Positions 49,428 through 62,771 of a DNA stretch of 64,000 nucleotides are shown piece after piece. The DNA is from Pogostemon cablin (taxonomy: Eukaryota > Streptophyta > Magnoliopsida > Lamiales > Lamiaceae), in contig JAHCLQ010000817.1 in the NCBI GenBank assembly GCA_023678885.1, forward strand, positions 56,015 to 120,014, read 5' to 3'. Position numbers and translations under genes: made by a program. Each line of letters opens with the position of its first letter. Position 1 is the stretch's first letter. The notes under the pieces are model-generated. The model was not told the origin of the DNA. It saw only the letters and a list, made by a program, of their open reading frames with translations, and did not search any database.

Positions 49428-52400
49428 ATGCATCAAAACGAAGGACATGTTGATCGTAATGAAATAAATATGAATCAAAATGAAGGAAGTATATATCGAA
49501 ATGAAGTAAATATGCAACAAAATAAAGTAAATATACATCAAAACAAAGGAAATATGCATCAAAATGAAGGAAATATGCATCGAAACGAAGGACGTGTTGA
49601 TAGTAGTGAAGTAAATATACATCAAAATGAAGTAAATTTGCATCGAAATGAAGGAAATATTGATCGTAATGAAGTAAATATCCATCAAAATGAAGTAAAT
49701 ATGCATTGAAACGAAGAAAATGTGGAACGTAATTTAGTAAATATGCATCAAAATAAAGTAAATATCAATCAAAATGAAAGAAATATGCATCGAAACGAAG
49801 TAAATATGCATAAAAATTTGAATCAAAATGAAGTTAATATGCATCGAAACGAGAAAATGGGCATCAAAATGAAGGAAATATGCATAGAAACGAAAGAAAT
49901 ATTCATCGAAACGAAGCAAATGTTGATCGTAATGAGGTAAATATGCATCAAAATGAAGAAATTATACATCGAAACGAAGGAAATATGCATCGAAATGAAG
50001 GAAATATGCATCGAATCGAAGGAAATGTTGATCGTAATGAAGTAAATATGCATCAAAATAAAAGAAATATGCATCGAAACGAAGGAAATGTTGATCGTAG
50101 ATAAGTAAATATGCATCAAAATAAAATAAATATGCATCGAAGTGATGGAAATGTTGATCTTAATGAAGTAATTATGCATCAAAATGAAGTAAGTATGCAT
50201 CGAAACGAAGGAAATATTGATCGTGACGAAGTAAATATGCATCAATATGAATTAAATATGCATCGAAACGAAAGAAACATGAATCACACGAAGGAAATGT
50301 TGATCGTGATAAGGTAAATATGCATTAAAATAAAGGAAATATGCATCAAGACGAAGGACATGTTGATCGTAATGAAGTAAATATGAATCAAGATGAAGGA
50401 AGTATGCATCGAAATGAAGTAAATATGTAACAAAATGAAGTAAATATACGTCAAAACGAAGGAAATATGCATCAAAATGAAGGAAATATGCATCGAAACG
50501 AAGGACATGTTGATCGTAGTTAAGTAAATATGCATCAAAATGAAGTAAATTTGCATCGAAACGAAGGAAATATTGATCATAATGAAGTAAATATCCATCA
50601 AAATGAAATAAATATGCATCGAAATGAAGAAATGTGGATCGTAATTTAGTAAATATACATCAAAATGAAGTAAATATCATTCGAAACGAAAGAAATATGC
50701 ATCGAAATGAAGTAAATATACATAAAAATATGAATCAAAATGAAGTAAATATGCATCGAAACGAGAAAATGAGCATCAAAATGAAGTAAATATGCATTGA
50801 AATGAAAGAAATATGAATCAAAACGAATGAAATGTTGATCGTAATGAAGGAAATATGCATCTAAACGAAGGAAATGTTGATCGTAGTGAAGTAAATATGC
50901 ATCAAAATGAAGGAAATAAGCATCGAAACGAAGTATATATGCATCAAAATGAAATAAATATACATCAAAACATAGGAATTATGCATCGAAATGAAGGAAA
51001 CATGTTGATCGAAACGAAGGAAATGTTGATCGAAATGAAGTAAATAGGCATCAAAATGAAGGAAATATGCATCAAAATGAAGTAAATATGCATCAAAATG
51101 AAGGAAATATTGATCGTAATGAAGGAAATATGCTTCGAAACGAAGGAAATATTGATCGTAGTGAAGTAAATATGCATCAAAATGAAATAAATATGCATCG
51201 AAATGATGGAAATGTTGATCTGAATGAAGTAATTATGCAGCAAAATGAAGTAAATATGCATCGAGAACGAAGGAAATATTGATCGTAATGAAGTAAATAT
51301 GTATCAAAATGAAGTAAATATGCATCGAAACGAAAGAAATATGAATCGAAACGAAAGAAATATTGATCGTAATGAGGTAAATATGCATTAAAATGAATTA
51401 AATATGCATCGAAACGAAGGAAATGTTGATCGTAATGAAGTAAATATGCATCAAAATGAAGGAAATATGCATAAAAACGAAAGAAATATTGATCGTAATG
51501 AAGTAAATATGCATCAAAATGAAGGAAATAAGCATCGAAACGAAGTAAATATGCATCAAAATAAAATAAATATACATCAAAATGAAAGAATTATGCATCG
51601 AAATGAAGGAAATATGCATCGAAACGATGGAAATGTTAATCGAAATGTAGTAAATAGGCATCAAAATCGAGGAAATATGCACCAAAACGAAGGAAATTTG
51701 CATCAAAATGAAGTAAATATGCATCAAAATGAAGAAACTATGCATCAAAACGAAGGAAATGTTGATCGTAATGAAGTAAATATGCATCAAAATGAAAGAA
51801 ATATGATTCGAAATGAAGTAAATATACATTAAAACAAAGGAAATATGTATCAAAATGAAGGAAATATGCATCGAATAGAAGGAAATATTGATCCTAATGA
51901 GATAAAAATGTTGATTGTAATGAAGTAAATATGCATCAAAATGAAGGAAATATGCTTCAAAACGAAGGAAATATGCATCAAAATGAAGTAAATATGCATT
52001 AAAATGAAGGAAATATGCATCAAAACGAAGGACATGTTGATCATAATGAAGTAAATATGAATCAAAATGAAGGAAGTATCCATCGAAATGAAGTAAGTGT
52101 GCAACAAAATGAAGTAAATATACATCAAAACAAAGGAAATATGCATCAAAATGAAGGAAATATGCATCGAAACGAAGGACATGTTGATCGTAGTGAAGTA
52201 AATATGCATCAAAATTAAGTAAATTTGCATTGAAACGAAGGAAATGTTGATCGTAATGAAGTAAATATCCATCAAAATGAAGTAAATATGCATCGAAATG
52301 AAAAAAATGTGGATCGTAATTTAGTAAATATATGCATCAAAATGAAGTAAATATCTATCGAAACGAAGTAAATATGCATAAAAATTTGAATCAAAATGAA

Positions 52401-53327
52401 ATATGCATCGAAACAAGAAAATGAGAATCAAAATGAAGTAAATATGCATCGAAATGAAAGAAATATGAATCGAAACGAAGGAAATATTTATCGTAATGAA
52501 GGAAATATGCATCGAAACGAAGGAAATGTTGATCGTAGTGAAGTCAATATGCATCAAAATAAAATAAATATGCATCGAAATGATGGAAATGTTGATCTTA
52601 ATGAAGTAATTATGCAGCAAAATGAAGTAAATATGCATCGAAACGAAGGAAATATTGATCGTAATGAAGTAAATATGCATCAAAATGAAGTAAATATGCA
52701 TCGAAACGAAAGAAATATGAATCGAAACGAAAGAAATGTTGATTGTAATGTGGTCAATATGCATTAAAATGAAGTAAATATGCATCAAAACGAAGGAAAT
52801 GTTGATCGTAATGAAGTAAATATGCATCAAAATGATGGAAATATGGATAAAAACGAAAGAAATATCGATCGTAGTACAGTAAATATGCATCAAAATGAAG
52901 AAAATAAGCACCAAAACAAAGTACATATGCATAAAAATGAAATAAATATACATCAAAACAAAGTAATTATGCATCGAAATGAAGGAAATATACATCGAAA
53001 CGAAGGAAATGTGCATCAAAATGAAGAAAATATGCATCAAAACGAAAGAAATATAGATCGTAATGAAGTAAATATGCATAAAAATTAAGTAAATATGATT
53101 CGAAATGAAGTAAATATGCATCAAAATAATGTAAATATACATCAAAACGATGGAAATATGCATCAAAATGAAGGAAATATGAATCGAATCGAAGGAAATG
53201 TTGATTGTAATGAAGTAAAAATGTTGATCGTAATGAAGTAAATATGCATCAAAATGAGGGAAATATACATCAAAACGAAGGAAATATGCATCAAAATGAA
53301 GTAAATATGCATTAAAATGAAGGAAAT
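49428..53327 (+). repeat. 3.9-kb higher-order repeat, copy C (3,900 bp)
   Basis: Near-identical to copy B but one 21-bp unit shorter; the loss lies around 53020-53050, where B has an extra CATCAAAATGATGAAAAT unit. Differences from B are otherwise scattered single bases, for example 49884 against 45963. The high identity points to recent amplification. Confidence 0.9.
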
Positions 53328-56300
53328 ATGCATCAAAACGAAGGACATGTTGATCGTAATGAAATAAATATGAATCAAAATGAAGGAAGTATATATCGAA
53401 ATGAAGTAAATATGCAACAAAATAAAGTAAATATACATCAAAACAAAGGAAATATGCATCAAAATGAAGGAAATATGCATCGAAACGAATGATGTGTTGA
53501 TAGTAGTGAAGTAAATATGCATCAAAATGAAGTAAATTTGCATCAAAACGAATGAAATATTGATCGTAATGAAGTAAATGTCCATCAAAATGAAGTAAAT
53601 ATGCATCGAAACGAGGGAAATGTGGATCGTAATTTAGTAAATATGCATCAAAATAAAGTAAATATCAATCGAAATGAAAGAAATATGCATCGAAACGAAG
53701 TAAATATGCATAAAAATTTGAATCAAAATGAAGTAAATATTCATCGAAACGAGAAAATGAGCATCAAAATGAAGGAAATATACATTGAAACGAAAGAAAT
53801 ATTCATCGAAACGAAGCAAATATTGATCGTAATGAGGTAAATATGCATCAAAATGAAGAAATTATACATCGAAACGAAGGAAATATGCTTCGAAATGAAG
53901 GAAATATGCATCGAATCGAAGGAAATGTTGATCGTAATGAAGTAAATATGCATCAAAATAAAGGAAATATGCATCGAAACGAAGAAAATATTGATCGTAG
54001 TGAAGTAAATATGCATTAAAATTAAATAAATATGCATCGAAGTAATGGAAATGTTGATCTTAATGAAGTAATTATGCATCAAAATGAAGTAAATATGCAT
54101 CGAAACGAAGGAAATATTGATCGTGACGAAGTAAATATGCATCAATATGAATTAAATATGCATCGAAATGAAAGAAACATGAATCGCACGAAGGAAATGT
54201 TGATCGTAATAAGGTTAATATGCATTAAAATAAAGGAAATATGCATCAAAAGTAAGGACATGTTGATCGTAATGAAGTAAATATGAATCAAAATGAAGGA
54301 AGTATGCATCGAAATGAAGTAAATACGTAACAAAATGAAGTAAATATACATCAAAACAAATGAAATATGCATCAAAATGAAGGAAATATGTATCGAAACG
54401 AAGGACATGTTGATCGTAGTGAAGTAAATATGCATCAAAATGAAGTAAATTTGCATCGAAACGAAGGAAATATTGATCGTAATGAAGTAAATATCCATCA
54501 AAATGAAGTAAATATGCATCGAAATGAAGAAATGTGGATCGTAATTTAGTAAATATACATCAAAATGAAGTAAATATCATTCGAAACGAAAGAAATATGC
54601 ATCGAAACGAAGTAAATATACATAAAAATATGAATCAAAATGAAGTAAATATGCATCGAAACGAGAAAATGAGCATCAAAATGAAGTAAATATGCATTGA
54701 AATGAAAGAAATATGAATCAAAATGAATGAAATGTTGATCGTAATGAAGGAAATATGCATCGAAACGAAGGAAATGTTGATCGTAGTGAAGTCAATATGC
54801 ATCAAAATGAAATAAATATGCATCGAAATGATGGAAATGTTGATCTTAATGAAGTAATTATGCAGCAAGATGAAGCAAATATGCATCGAAACGAAGGAAA
54901 TATTGATCGTAATGAAGTAAAAATGCATCAAATTGAAGTGAATATGCATCGAAACGAAAGAAATATGAATCGAAACGAAAGAAATATTGATTGTAATGAG
55001 GTAAATATGCATTAAAATGAAGTAAATATGCATCAAAACGAAGGAAATGTTGATTGTAATGAAGTAAATATGCGTCAAAATGAAGGAAATATGCATAAAA
55101 ACGAAGGAAATATTAGTCGTAGTGAAGTAAATATGTATCCAAATGAAGAAAATAAGCATCAAAACGAAGTACATATGCATAAAAATGAAATAAATATACA
55201 TCAAAACGAAGGAATCATGCATCGAAATGAAGGAAATATACATCGAAACGAAGGAAATGTGCATCAAAATGAAGAAAATATGCATCAAAATGAAGAAAAT
55301 ATGCATCAAAACGAAGGAAATGTTGATCGTAATTAAGTAAATATGTATCAAATTAAGGAAATATGATTCTAAATGAAGTAAATATGCATCAAAATGAAGT
55401 AAATATACATCAAAACGAAGGAAATATGCATCAAAATGAAAGAAATATGCATCGAATCGAAGGAAATATAGATCGTAATGAAGTAAAAATGTTGATCGTA
55501 ATGAAGTAAATATGCATCAAAATGAAGGAAATATGCATCAAAACGAAGAAAATATGCATCAAAATGAAGTAAATATGCATTAAAATGAAGGAAATATGCA
55601 TCAAAACGAAGGACATGTTGATCGTAACGAAATGAATATGAATCAAAATGAAGGAAGTATATATCGAAATGAAGTAAATATGCAACAAAATGAAGTAAAT
55701 ATACATCAAAACAAAGGAAATATGCATCAAAATGAAGGAAATATGCATCGAAACGAAGGACATGTTGATAGTATTGAAGTAAATATGCATCAAAATGAAG
55801 TAAATTTGCATCGAAATGAAGAAAATGTTGATCATAATGAAGTAAATATCCATCAAAATGAAGTAAATATGCATCGAAACGAAGGAAATGTGAATCGTAA
55901 GCATCGAAACGAAGTAAATATGCATAAAAATTTGACTCAAAATGAAGTAAATATGCATCGAAATGAGAAAATGAGCATCAAAATGGAGTAAATATGCATT
56001 GAAATGAAAGAAATATTTATCGAAACGAAGAAAATGTTGATCGTAATTAGGTAAATATGCATCAAAATAAAGTAATTATACATCGAAATGAAGGAAATAT
56101 GCATCGAAATGAAAGAAATATGCATCGAATCGAAGGAAATGTTGATCGTAATGAAGTAAATATGCATCAAAATAAAATAAATATGCATCGAAATGAAGGA
56201 AATGTTGATCGTAGTGAAGTAAATATGCATCAAAATAAAATAAATAGGCATCGAAATGATGGAAATGTTGATCTTAATGAAGTAATTATGCATCAAAATG

Positions 56301-58285
56301 AAGTAAATATGCATCGAAACGAAGGAAATATTGATCGTGACGAAGTAAATATGCATCGAAACGAAAGAAACGTGAATCGCATGAAGGAAATATTGATCGT
56401 AATAAGGTAAATATGCATTAAAATGAAGGAAATATGCATCAAAACGAAGGACATGTTGATCGTAATAAGATAAATATGCATTAAAATGAAGGAAATATGC
56501 ATCAAAACGAAGGACATGTTGATCGTAATGAAGTAAATATGAATCAAAATTAAGGAAGTATGCATCGAAATGAAGTAAATATGTAACAAAATGAAGTAAA
56601 TATACATCAAAACAAAGGAAATATGCATCAAAATGAAGGAAATATGTATCGAAACGAAGGACATGTTGATCGTAGTGAAGTAAATATGCATCAAAATGAA
56701 GTAAATTTGCATCGAAACAAAGGAAATAATGATCGTAATGAAGTAAATATCCATCAAAATGAAGTAAATATGCATCGAAAAGAAGAAAATGTGGATCGTA
56801 ATTTAGTAAATATGCATCAAAATGAAGTAAATATCAATCGAAATGAAAGAAATATGAATCGAAACGAAAGGAAATATTGATCGTAATGAAGTAAATATGC
56901 ATCAAAATGAAGTAAATATGCATCGAAATGAAAGAAATATGAATCGAAACGAAAGAAATATTGATTGTAATGAGGTAAATATGCATTAAACTGAAGTAAA
57001 TATGCATCAAAACGAAGGAAATATTGATCGTAATGAAGTAAATATGCATCAAAATGAAGGAAATATGCATAAAAATGAAAGAAATATTGATCGTAGTGAA
57101 GTAAATATGCATCAATATGAAGAAAACAAGCATCAAAACGAAGTAATTATGCATCGAAATGAAGGAAATATACATCGAAACAAAGCAAATGCGCATCAAA
57201 ATGAAGAAAATATGCATTAAAATGAAGAAAATATGCATCAAAACGAAGAAAATGTTGATCGTAATGAAGTAAATATGCATTAAAATGAAGTAAATATATA
57301 TCAAAACGAAGGAAATATGCATCAAAATGAAGGAAATATGCATCTAATCGAAGGAAATGTTGATCGTAATGAAGTAAAAATATTGATCGTAATGAAGTAA
57401 ATATGCATCAAAATTAAGAAAATATGCATCAAAACGAAGGAAATATGCATCAAAATGAAGTAAATATGCATTAAAATGAAGGCAATATGCATCAAAACGA
57501 AGGACATGTTGATCGGTAATGAAGTAAATATGAATCAAAATGAAGGAAGTATATATCGAAATGAAGTTAATATGCAACAAAATGAAGTAAATATACATCA
57601 AAACAAAGAAAATATGCATCAAAATGAAGGAAATATGCATCGAAACGAAGGACATGTTGATAGTAGTGAAGTAAATATGCATCAAAATGAAGTAAATTTG
57701 CATCAAAACGAAAGAAATGTTGATCGTAATGAGGTAAATATGCATCAAAATGAAGTAAATATACATCGAAACAAAGGAAATATGCATCGAAATGAAGGAA
57801 ATATGCATCGAATCGAAGGAAATATTGATCATAATGAAGTAAATATGCATTAAAATAAAGGAAATATGCATCGAAACAAAGAAAATATTGATCGTAGTGA
57901 AGTAAATATGCATTAAAATGAAATAAATATGCATCGAAATGATGGAAATGTTGATCTTAATGAAGTAATTATGCATCAAAATGAAGTAAATATGCATCAA
58001 AACGAAGGAAATATTGATCGTGACGAAGTAAATATGCATCAAAATGAAAGAAACCAGAATCGAAACGAAGAAAATGTTGATCGTAATAAGGTAAATATGC
58101 ATTAAAATGAAGTAAATATGCATCGAAATGAAGGACATGTTGATCGTAATGAAGTAAATATGCTTCAAAATGAAGGAAATATGAATAAAAATGAAGGAAA
58201 TATTGATCGTAATGAAGTAAATATTCATCAAAATGAAGGAAATTAGCATCGAAACGAAGTAAATATGCATCAAAATGAAGTAAAT
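53328..58285 (+). repeat. 21-bp array, diverged relatives of the 3.9-kb unit
   Basis: 53328-55595 begins like the trimer units but carries GATGTGTTGATAGTAG and GTAAATGTCCATC variants shared with 39270-39415. It is therefore the counterpart of 39152-41690 on the other side of the trimer. 55596-58285 continues with shorter, less regular blocks phased on AACGAAGGACATG near 55605, 56443, 56507, 57496 and 58120. No gene is supported; the 820-codon minus-strand frame at 57344-59806 overlaps plus-strand frames throughout. Confidence 0.9.
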
Positions 58286-59514
58286 ATACATCAAAACGAA
58301 GGAAATATGCATCAAAATGAAGGAAATATGTATCGAAACGAAGGAAATGTTTATCGAAATGAAGTAAATATGCATCAAAATGAAAGAAATATTCATCAAA
58401 ACGAAGGAAATATGCATCAAAATAAAGTAAATATGCATCAAAATGAAGTAAATATGCATCAAAACGAAGGAAATATTGATCGTAATTAAGTAAATATGCA
58501 TCAAAATGATGGAAATATGATTCAAAATGAAGTAAATATACATCAAAATGAAGTAAATATATATCAAAATAAAGGAAATATGCATCAAAACGAAGTAAAT
58601 ATGCATCAAAATTAAGTAAATATGCATTAAAATGAAGGAAATATGCATCAAAACGAAGGACATGTTGATCGTAATGAAGTAAATATGAATCAAAATGAAG
58701 GAAATATGCATCGAAATGAAGTAAATATGCAACAAAATGAAGTAAATATACATCAAAACAAAGGAAATATGCATCAAAATTAAGGAAATATGCATCAAAA
58801 CGAAGGAAATATTGATCTTAATAAAGTAATTATGCATCAAAATGAAGTAAATATGCATCGAAATTAAGGAAATATTCATCGTAACGAAGTAAATATGCAT
58901 CAAAATGAAGTAAATATGCATCGAAACGAAAGAAATATGAATCGAAATAAAGGAAATGTTGATCGTAATGAGGTAAATATACATTAAAATGAAGTAAATA
59001 TGCATCGAAACGAAGAAAATGTTGATCATAATGAAGTATATATGCATCAAAATGAAGGAAATATGCATAAAAACGAAGGAAACATCGATAGTAGTGCAGT
59101 AAATATGCATCAAAATGAAGAAAATAAGCACCAAAACGAAGTACATATGCATAAAAATGAAAAAAATATACATCAAAACAAAGTAATTATGCATCGAAAT
59201 GAAGAAAATATACATCGAAACGAAGGAAATGTGCGTCAAAATGAAGAAAATATGCATCAAAATGATGAAAATATGCATCAAAACGAAGGAAATATTGATC
59301 GTAATGAAGTAAATATGCATCAAAATTAAGGAAATATGATACGAAATGAAGTAAATATGCAACAAAATGAAGTAAATATACATCAAAACAAAGGAAATAT
59401 GCATCAAAATGAAAGAAATATGCATCAAAATAAAGGAAATGTTGATCTTAATAAAGTAATTATGCATCAAAATGAAGTAAATATGCATCAAAATAAAGTA
59501 AATATTGATCGTAA
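58286..59514 (+). repeat. 4,486-bp-spaced duplication, copy 1
   Basis: Matches 62772-64000 base for base apart from rare differences, including off-phase features such as AACATCGATAGTAGTGCAG (59082 and 63568) and ATATGATACGAAATG. The match probably continues beyond the right edge of the window, so a unit of at least 4,486 bp may be tandemly repeated there. Confidence 0.88.
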
Positions 59515-60428
59515 CGAAGTAAATATGCATCAAAATGAAGTAAATATGCATCGAAACGAAAGAAATATGAAATGAAACGAAGGAAATGTTGATCGTAATG
59601 AGGTAAATATGCATTAAAATGAAGTAAATATGCATCGAAACGAAGAAAATGTTGATCTTAATGAAGTAAATATGCATCAAAATGAAGAAAATATGCATAA
59701 AAACGAAGGAAATATGGATCGTAATGAAGTAAATATGTATCAAAATGAAGTAAATAAGCATCGAAACGAAGTAAATATGCATCAAAATGAAATAAATATA
59801 CATCAAAACGAAGGAAATATGCCTCGAAACGAAGGAAATATTGATCGTAATGAAGTAAAAATGTTGATTGTAATGAAGGAAATATGCATCAAAACGAAGG
59901 AAATATGCACAAAATGAAGGAAATATGTATCAAAATGAAGGAAATATGCATTAAAACGAAGGAAATGTTGATCGTAATGAAGTAAATATGCATCAAAATG
60001 ATGGAAGTATGCATCGAAATGAAGTAAATATGCATCAAAATGAAGTAAATATACATCAAAACGAAGGAAATATGCATCAAAATGAAGGAAATATGCATCG
60101 AATAGAAGGAAATGTTGATCGTAATGAAGTAAAAATGTTGATCGTAATGAAGTAAATATGCATCAAAATGAAAGAAATATGCATCAAATTGAAGTAAATA
60201 TGCATTAAAATGAAGGAAATATGAGTCAAAACGATGGACATGTTGTTCGTAATGAAGTAAATATGCATCAAAATGATGGAAGTATGCATCGAAATGAAGT
60301 AAATATGCAACAAAATGAAGTAAATAAGCATCGAAACAAAGGAAATATGCATCAAAATGAAGGAAATATGCATCGAAACGAAGGACATGCTGACGTAGTG
60401 AAGTAAATATGCATCAAAATGAAGTAAA

Positions 60429-60998
60429 TTTACATCGAAACGAAGGAAATATTGATCGTAATGTAGAAAAAAACCATCAAAATTAAGTAAATATGCATCG
60501 AAATGAAGAAAATATGGATCGTAATTTAGTAAATATGCATTAAAATGAAGTAAATATCAATCGAAACGAAATAAATATGCATCGAAACGAAGTAAATATG
60601 AAAAAACTTTTTAATCAAAATGAAGTAAATATGCATCGAAACGAGATAATGAGCATCAAAATGAAGTAATTATGCATTGAAATGAAAGAAATATGAATCG
60701 AAACGAAGAAAATATTGATCGTAATGAAGGAAATATGCATCGAAACGAAGGAAATATTGATCGTAGTGAAGTAAATATGCATCAAAATAAAATAAATATG
60801 CATTGAAATGATGGAAATGTTGATCTTAATGAAGTAATTATGCAGCAAAATGAAGTACATATGCATCAAGAAACGAAGGAAATATTGATCGTAATGAAGT
60901 AAATATGCATCAAAATGAAGTAAATATGCATCGAAACGAAAGAAATATGAATCGAAACAAAAGAAATATCGATCGTAATGAGGTAAATATGCATTAAA
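60429..60998 (+). repeat. 1,762-bp-spaced duplication, copy 1
   Basis: About 570 bp shared with 62191-62760. Both contain the two non-canonical segments GTAGAAAAAAACCATC and AAAAAACTTTTTAATC, which make alignment unambiguous. Limits are by eye. Confidence 0.8.
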
Positions 60999-62190
60999 AT
61001 GAAGTAAATATGCATCGAAACGATGGAAATGTTGATTGTAATGAAGTAAATATGCATCAAAATGAAGGAAATATGCATAAAAATGAAAGAAATATTGATC
61101 GTAATGAAGTAAATATGCATCAAAATGAAGGAAATAAACATCGAAATGAAGTAAATATGCATCAAAATGAAATAAATATACATCAAAACGAAGGAATTAT
61201 GCATCGAAATGAAGGAAATATGCATCGAAACGAAGGAAATGTTGATTGAAATGAAGTAAATAGGCATCAAAATGAAGGAAATATGCATCAAAATGAAGTA
61301 AATATGCATCAAAATGAAGAAAATATGCATCAAAACGAAGGAAATGTTGATCGTAATGAAGGAAATATGCATCGAAACGAAGAAAATGTTGATCGTAGTG
61401 AAGTAAATATGCATCAAAATGAAATAAATTTGCATCGAAATGATGGAAATGTTGATCTTAATGAAGTAATTATGCAGCAAAATGAAGTAAATATGCATCG
61501 AGAAACGAAGGAAATATTGATCGTAATGAAGTAAATATTTATCAAAATGAAGTAAATATGCATCGAAACGAAAGAAATATGAATCGAAACGAAAGAAATA
61601 TTGATCGTAATGAAATAAATATGCATTAAAATAAAGTAAATATGCATCGAAACGAAGAAAATGTTGATCGTAATGAAGTAAATATGCATCAAAATGAAGG
61701 AAATATGCATAAAAACGAAGGAAATATTAATCGTAATGAAGTAAATATGCATCAAAATAAAGGAAATAAGCATTGAAACGAAGTAAATATGCATCAAAAT
61801 AAAATAAATATACATCAAAACGAAGGAATTATGCATCGAAATGAAGGAAATATGCATCGAAACGAAGGAAATGTTGATCGAAATATAGTAAATAGGCATC
61901 AAAATCTAGGAAATATGCACCAAAACGAAGAAAATTTGCATCAAAATGAAGTAAATATGCATCAAAATGAAGAAAAAATATACATCAAAACGAAGGAAAT
62001 GTTGATCGTACTAAAGTAAATATGCATCAAAATGAAAGAAATGTGATTCGAAATGAAGTAAATTTACATTAAAACAAAGGAAATATGTATCAAAATGAAG
62101 GAAATATGCATCGAATCGAAGGAAATATTGATCCTAATGAGGTAAAAATGTTGATTGTAATGAAGTAAATATGCATCTAAATGAAGAAAA

Positions 62191-62760
62191 TTTACATCGA
62201 AACGAAGGAAATATTGATCGTAATGTAGAAAAAAACCATCAAAATGAAGTAAATATGCATTGAAATGAAGAAAATGTGGATCGTAATTTAATAAATATGC
62301 ATCAAAATGAAGTAAATATCAATCGAAACGAAAGAAATATGCATCGAAACGAAGTAAATATGAAAAAACTTTTTAATCAAAATGAAGTAAATATGCATCG
62401 AAACGAGATAATGAGCATCAAAATGAAGTAATTATGCATTGAAATGAAAGAAATATGAATCGAAACGAAGAAAATGTTGATCGTAATGAAGGAAATATGC
62501 ATCGAAACGAAGGAAATATTGATCGTAGTGAAGTAAATATGCATCAAAATAAAATAAATATGCATCGAAATGATGGAAATGTTGATCTTAATGAAGTAAT
62601 TATACAGCAAAATGAAGTACATATGCATCAAGAAACGAAGGAAATATTGATCGTAATGAAGTAAATATGCATCAAAATGAAGTAAATATGCATCGAAACG
62701 AAAGAAATATGAATCGAAACAAAAGAAATATTGATCGTAATGAGGTAAATATGCATTAAA
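62191..62760 (+). repeat. 1,762-bp-spaced duplication, copy 2
   Basis: Partner of 60429-60998, differing by scattered single bases. It runs directly into the 4,486-bp-spaced copy at about 62766, so this point is a join between two different duplicated segments. Confidence 0.8.
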
Positions 62761-62771
62761 ATGAAGTAAAT

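Larger units (their letters stand above)
59515..62771 (+). repeat. 21-bp array between the 4,486-bp-spaced copies
   Basis: Forward 21-bp units. Contains an internal duplication at an offset of 1,762 bp (60429-60998 with 62191-62760), including the odd GTAGAAAAAAACCATC and ATGAAAAAACTTTTTAATC segments. The same markers occur once more near 37298 and 37432, linking this region with 37260-37800. No gene is visible. Confidence 0.9.

Noticed and set aside
57344..59806. 820-codon minus-strand open frame, and the many others of 60-460 codons in the array, as protein genes
   Set aside because: They arise from a 21-bp stop-free repeat, overlap frames on the other strand, end at random off-phase indels, and vary at amino-acid-changing sites without visible constraint.
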